DNA from: an uncultured Lachnospiraceae bacterium
GTDB taxonomy: Bacteria; Bacillota; Clostridia; Lachnospirales; Lachnospiraceae
Assembly (NCBI GenBank): GCA_937915975.1
Contig: CALGGL010000136.1
Coordinates: 1 to 8,160 of the forward strand
DNA: 8,160 nt
Reading direction: 5' to 3'
Shown here: one piece after another, positions 5,943-8,160 of the stretch
Layout: each line of letters starts with the position of its first letter
Position numbering within the stretch: position 1 is the first letter of the stretch
Notes under the pieces: generated by a model
Told to the model about the DNA's origin: nothing
Database searches by the model: none
The model's input: only the letters and a program-made list of their open reading frames with translations
Made by a program: the position numbers and the translations under genes

Positions 5943-5963
5943 ACGACATGCGAAGCATGTCGT
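5943..5963. repeat. Perfect 9-bp hairpin with GCGAAGC tip
   Basis: ACGACATGC (5943-5951), GAA, and GCATGTCGT (5955-5963) form a perfect 9-bp stem with a 3-base loop. The tip GCGAAGC (5950-5956) is the motif known to form an unusually stable DNA mini-hairpin. On the plus strand it is followed by TTTA, giving a weak terminator look. It abuts the left end of palindrome B. Confidence 0.7.
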
Positions 5964-6145
5964 TTTATGTCAGGGTATTATCTTTATATAAGGACAGTCA
6001 AAAAAATGAATACCTTGAATAATCAAAAAAGTACTTATCAACAGCGTTAAGCGTCAGCGTGCTGTGATAAGTACTTTTTTTATTCAAGGTCATTTCAAAG
6101 CCCCAAATCTGTCCTTATATAATGATAATATCAGTGACATAAAAC
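5962..6145. repeat. Long palindrome B, ~184 bp, hairpin with AGCGTCAGCG loop
   Basis: Outer arms 5962-5997 and 6109-6145 are inverted repeats over about 36 bases, with one gap and three mismatches (ends GTTTTATGTCA/TGACATAAAAC and inner TTATATAAGGACAG/CTGTCCTTATATAA). Inner arms 6012-6045 and 6061-6090 pair again (ACCTTGAAT/ATTCAAGGT, GTACTTATCA/TGATAAGTAC), joined by an AAATGA/TCATTT pairing. The tip loop contains AGCGTCAGCG (6050-6059). A- and T-runs flank the inner GTACTTATCA stem on both sides, so it could stop transcription in both directions. It ends 6 bases past the potD stop. It has the shape of a MITE (small non-coding element with terminal inverted repeats) or a large palindromic terminator. 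Confidence 0.85.
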
Positions 6146-6150
6146 ACTCT

Positions 6151-7218
6151 TTAATTTGCAGCCTTAATCTTAGTCCAGAGTTCGGCGAAATATGCTTTGG
6201 TCTCTGAATCCTGATATCTGAATACTTCATCGTTGGCGCGTGTCATATCAGGTATATATGCATCTATGTCTGCGTAATCATCTTTTGCTGCCTTTTCACG
6301 GGCTTCTATAACAGGGGAGGTATAACCTACCTCGGCTGTATTGGCATAAGCATTGTCAGGATCAAGCATAAAATTGATAAACTCATGAGCAAGCTCGGTA
6401 TCCTCACAATCCTTTGTAATAATCATAGCATCATTCCATATATTGGTTCCCTCTTCCGGTGCATAGAAGGCAAGATTTTCATTTTCGGACATTATATAAG
6501 TTGCATCACCTGAATAAACTATAGCTATTGCCTTATTTCCTGAAATCATATTGTCGATAACATCACCTCCCGCATAAACAGGATCCATGGTATCTCTTTG
6601 AGCAGCAAGCCACTCATAGGCTTCATCTATCTCATTTTTATCGGTTGTATTCATGGAATATCCAAGTGCCTTAAGTGCTATCATGAAGGAATCTCTTTCC
6701 GAATCATACATATAAAGCTTACCCTTATACTTTTCGTTACGAAGAAGCTCCCAGCCATCCTTTAAGTCTGCCTCATCAACAACCGTGGTATCATAAAGGA
6801 TACCTACATTTCCGTAGAAATAAGGAACCGAATATTCATTATCCGGATCACAGGCAAGACCGAGTACATCAGAGTCAAGTCCGTCGGCATTTGGTATAAG
6901 AGACCAATCGATTTTCTGAAGCTTATCCTCCTTTATAAGTCTCTCTATCATATAATCGGACGGTATTATAACATCGTACTTCTCTCCGCTCTGAACCTTC
7001 GTGTACATAGATTCATTGGAATCAAAGGTTTCATAAACCACCTTACAGTTATATTCCTTTTCGAAGTCATGTATAAGCTCCGTGTCAATATACTCTCCGG
7101 CATTATAGACCTTTAAGGTCTTACTGCTCTTACTTCCGCAGCCTGTTAAAAGACTCATACTTAAAGCCATCACCATAACTGCTTGGGTGATTTTTCTCAT
7201 GATAGACATTTTTTTCAA
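6151..7218 (-). CDS. potD: Spermidine/putrescine ABC transporter substrate-binding lipoprotein
   Basis: Captures polyamines outside the membrane and hands them to PotBC. A lipoprotein signal peptide is clear: a basic start (MKKMSIMRK), a hydrophobic stretch, and lipobox LTGC with acylated Cys27. The mature part follows the PotD fold: LKVYNAGEYID at the start, YDVIIPSDYMIERL (81-94), PYFYGNVGILYD (132-143), a YDSERDSFMIAL hinge segment, and W261-x-D263 in IWNDAM, matching the Trp and Asp that hold the polyamine in E. coli PotD. The 355-residue length is typical. The start is TTG (7216-7218), overlapping the potC stop as TTGA, with GGAGGAGA 7 bases upstream; the in-frame ATG at 7207-7209 would sit 16 bases from that site, so TTG is preferred. 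Its translation is probably coupled to potC. Putrescine versus spermidine preference cannot be decided. Confidence 0.95.
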   Translation of the reverse strand: MKKMSIMRKITQAVMVMALSMSLLTGCGSKSSKTLKVYNAGEYIDTELIHDFEKEYNCKVVYETFDSNESMYTKVQSGEKYDVIIPSDYMIERLIKEDKLQKIDWSLIPNADGLDSDVLGLACDPDNEYSVPYFYGNVGILYDTTVVDEADLKDGWELLRNEKYKGKLYMYDSERDSFMIALKALGYSMNTTDKNEIDEAYEWLAAQRDTMDPVYAGGDVIDNMISGNKAIAIVYSGDATYIMSENENLAFYAPEEGTNIWNDAMIITKDCEDTELAHEFINFMLDPDNAYANTAEVGYTSPVIEAREKAAKDDYADIDAYIPDMTRANDEVFRYQDSETKAYFAELWTKIKAAN

Positions 7219-8054
7219 CTTATTATCTCCTCCTCATCTGTTACAGAAATATTATTATCATTATTTTTCTTTCTTCCCGCTATGGCAGGAATAACATTTA
7301 CAAGAATAAGCGTAATAGCTATGACAAGAATAACTATAGTCGACAATGCATTTATGGTCGGGTTGGTTCTCTTGGTCATATTATAAACAACTATTGAAAT
7401 ATTGGAAACTCCGTTGCCCGTAACAAAGTACGATATAACAAAGTCATCAAAGGACATGGTAAATGCCAGAAGCACTCCGGCAAATATTCCCTCCTTAAGC
7501 ATGGGAAGTATAACCTTTGTAAGCGCCTGAAACGGTGTGGCACCAAGGTCCATAGCGGCATTCGCAAGGTTTGGATCCATGGTTCTTACCTTAGGATACA
7601 CACTGGTAATCACATACGGCGTACAAAAGGCTATGTGTGCAAGGAGCATGGTAAGATAACCCTTCTCAAGATGAAATGCCGAAAACAGTATCATAAGTCC
7701 TATGGCTGTAACGATATCCGGATTCATGATTGGGATATTGTTAACATTTACAATAAGCTCCTTAAGAACCTTTTTGTTCTTCGATAATCCGATAGAAGTA
7801 AGCGTTCCCAAAACCGTCGAAATAATCGTAGCAAGTATAGCTATGGAAACCGAAACCCAAACCGCATTCATTATGTCGCTGCTTTCAAAAAGGTTTTGAT
7901 ACCACCTTAGCGAAAAGCTTTGGAACTTGGTAAGGGACTTGGATGAATTAAAGGAATAAAACATCGTAACCACTATCGGCAGATATAAAAATATAAAACA
8001 AAGCGCGATGTATAGGATAGCGCCTATTTTTTTCTTCTTCATGTGCTCACTCAT
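7215..8054 (-). CDS. potC: Spermidine/putrescine ABC transporter permease PotC
   Basis: Inner-membrane permease that forms the polyamine channel with PotB and is driven by the PotA ATPase. About six membrane spans are visible, the first at residues ~11-31. The EAA loop, which docks on the ATPase, is NAAMDLGATPFQALTKVILP (165-184). LLAFTMSFDDFVISYF (195-210) is a PotC-type signature. The 279 residues include an acidic C-terminal tail. The ATG at 8054 overlaps the potB stop by 8 bases; the second in-frame ATG (8042) gives the more usual MKKKK start 4 bases after potB. The AGAGG at 8055-8059 touches the first ATG and lies 12 bases from the second, so the start is not settled. The 3' end overlaps potD by 4 bases. 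Confidence 0.95.
   Translation of the reverse strand: MSEHMKKKKIGAILYIALCFIFLYLPIVVTMFYSFNSSKSLTKFQSFSLRWYQNLFESSDIMNAVWVSVSIAILATIISTVLGTLTSIGLSKNKKVLKELIVNVNNIPIMNPDIVTAIGLMILFSAFHLEKGYLTMLLAHIAFCTPYVITSVYPKVRTMDPNLANAAMDLGATPFQALTKVILPMLKEGIFAGVLLAFTMSFDDFVISYFVTGNGVSNISIVVYNMTKRTNPTINALSTIVILVIAITLILVNVIPAIAGRKKNNDNNISVTDEEEIIS
7226..7235 (-). promoter_or_regulatory. Ribosome binding site supporting the potD TTG start
   Basis: GAGGAGGAGA on the minus strand lies inside the end of potC, 7 bases before TTG (7216-7218) and 16 bases before the next in-frame ATG. Spacing picks the TTG. Confidence 0.75.
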
Positions 8055-8160
8055 CCTCTATCTCGTCTTTATCAATCTTCTTCATAAAGGTAATGGACAT
8101 AAGTATTATAAATGCAAGTATAACTGATATTGCACTTCCGAAATTCCAATCACCTATGGA
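8047..8160 (-). CDS. potB: PotB polyamine permease, C-terminal end (runs off right edge)
   Basis: The last 37 codons of the gene upstream of potC are visible: SIGDWNFGSAISVILAFIIL, then a charged cytoplasmic tail ending DEIEDE and TGA at 8047-8049. The WNFGSAISVIL helix followed by a KK-rich tail is the usual end of PotB, the partner permease of PotC. The identification rests on this end and on the operon order (potB-potC-potD). Its stop overlaps the first possible potC start. Confidence 0.85.
   Translation of the reverse strand, partial: SIGDWNFGSAISVILAFIILMSITFMKKIDKDEIEDE

Noticed and set aside
7183..7899. Plus-strand frames over potC and the potD start
   Set aside because: They are antisense to firmly identified membrane and lipoprotein genes; their hydrophobic content is a by-product of the permease sequence.

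Overview
The window looks like a piece of chromosome from an anaerobic low-GC Firmicute, most likely a Lachnospiraceae-type Clostridium relative. The evidence is AT-rich DNA, strong AGGAGG-type ribosome binding sites, short leftward operons with overlapping stop and start codons, a GH13 sugar hydrolase, a PepC aminopeptidase, a clostridial-style Hsp33 and a PotBCD polyamine transporter. This placement is inference from gene content and style; no marker gene is present.

Layout, left to right. Positions 1-315 (minus) hold the N-terminal part of a GH13 alpha-amylase-family enzyme that runs off the left edge. 403-978 (minus) is an SPFH-like protein with a C-terminal zinc ribbon, preceded by a 59-bp tandem duplication of its own ribosome binding site and first codons. 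1209-2582 (minus) is pepC, followed by a ~96-bp palindrome. 2685-3122 (minus, GTG start) is a zinc-ribbon-less paralogue of the SPFH-like protein. 3145-3435 (minus) is the C-terminal half of a PEBP-family protein, probably a 5'-truncated remnant. A divergent promoter region (3436-3547) separates this leftward block from a rightward two-gene operon: a YqeM-like SAM methyltransferase (3583-4344) and hslO/Hsp33 (4363-5217), closed by a hairpin terminator. 5369-5825 (minus) is a DUF3800-family gene with a large internal deletion. A non-coding stretch (5826-6150) holds a GCGAAGC mini-hairpin and a 184-bp near-continuous palindrome. From 6151 to the right edge lies a leftward polyamine uptake operon, potB (partial), potC and potD, with overlapping or nearly overlapping genes.

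How they work together: PotB and PotC form the membrane channel and PotD is the lipoprotein that delivers polyamines; the PotA ATPase is expected beyond the right edge. Hsp33 is a redox-activated holdase chaperone co-transcribed with a small-molecule-type methyltransferase. The two SPFH-like paralogues flank pepC and may be functionally linked to it, but nothing in the sequence proves that.

I do not see a complete new system. The most unusual signals are: two long palindromes that lie 6 and 17 bases past gene ends, with unrelated stems but nearly the same loop (AGCG-A/T-CAGCG); the start-region duplication whose only base substitutions destroy the duplicate start codon and change the next codon; and the internally deleted DUF3800 gene in which both ends are still readable.
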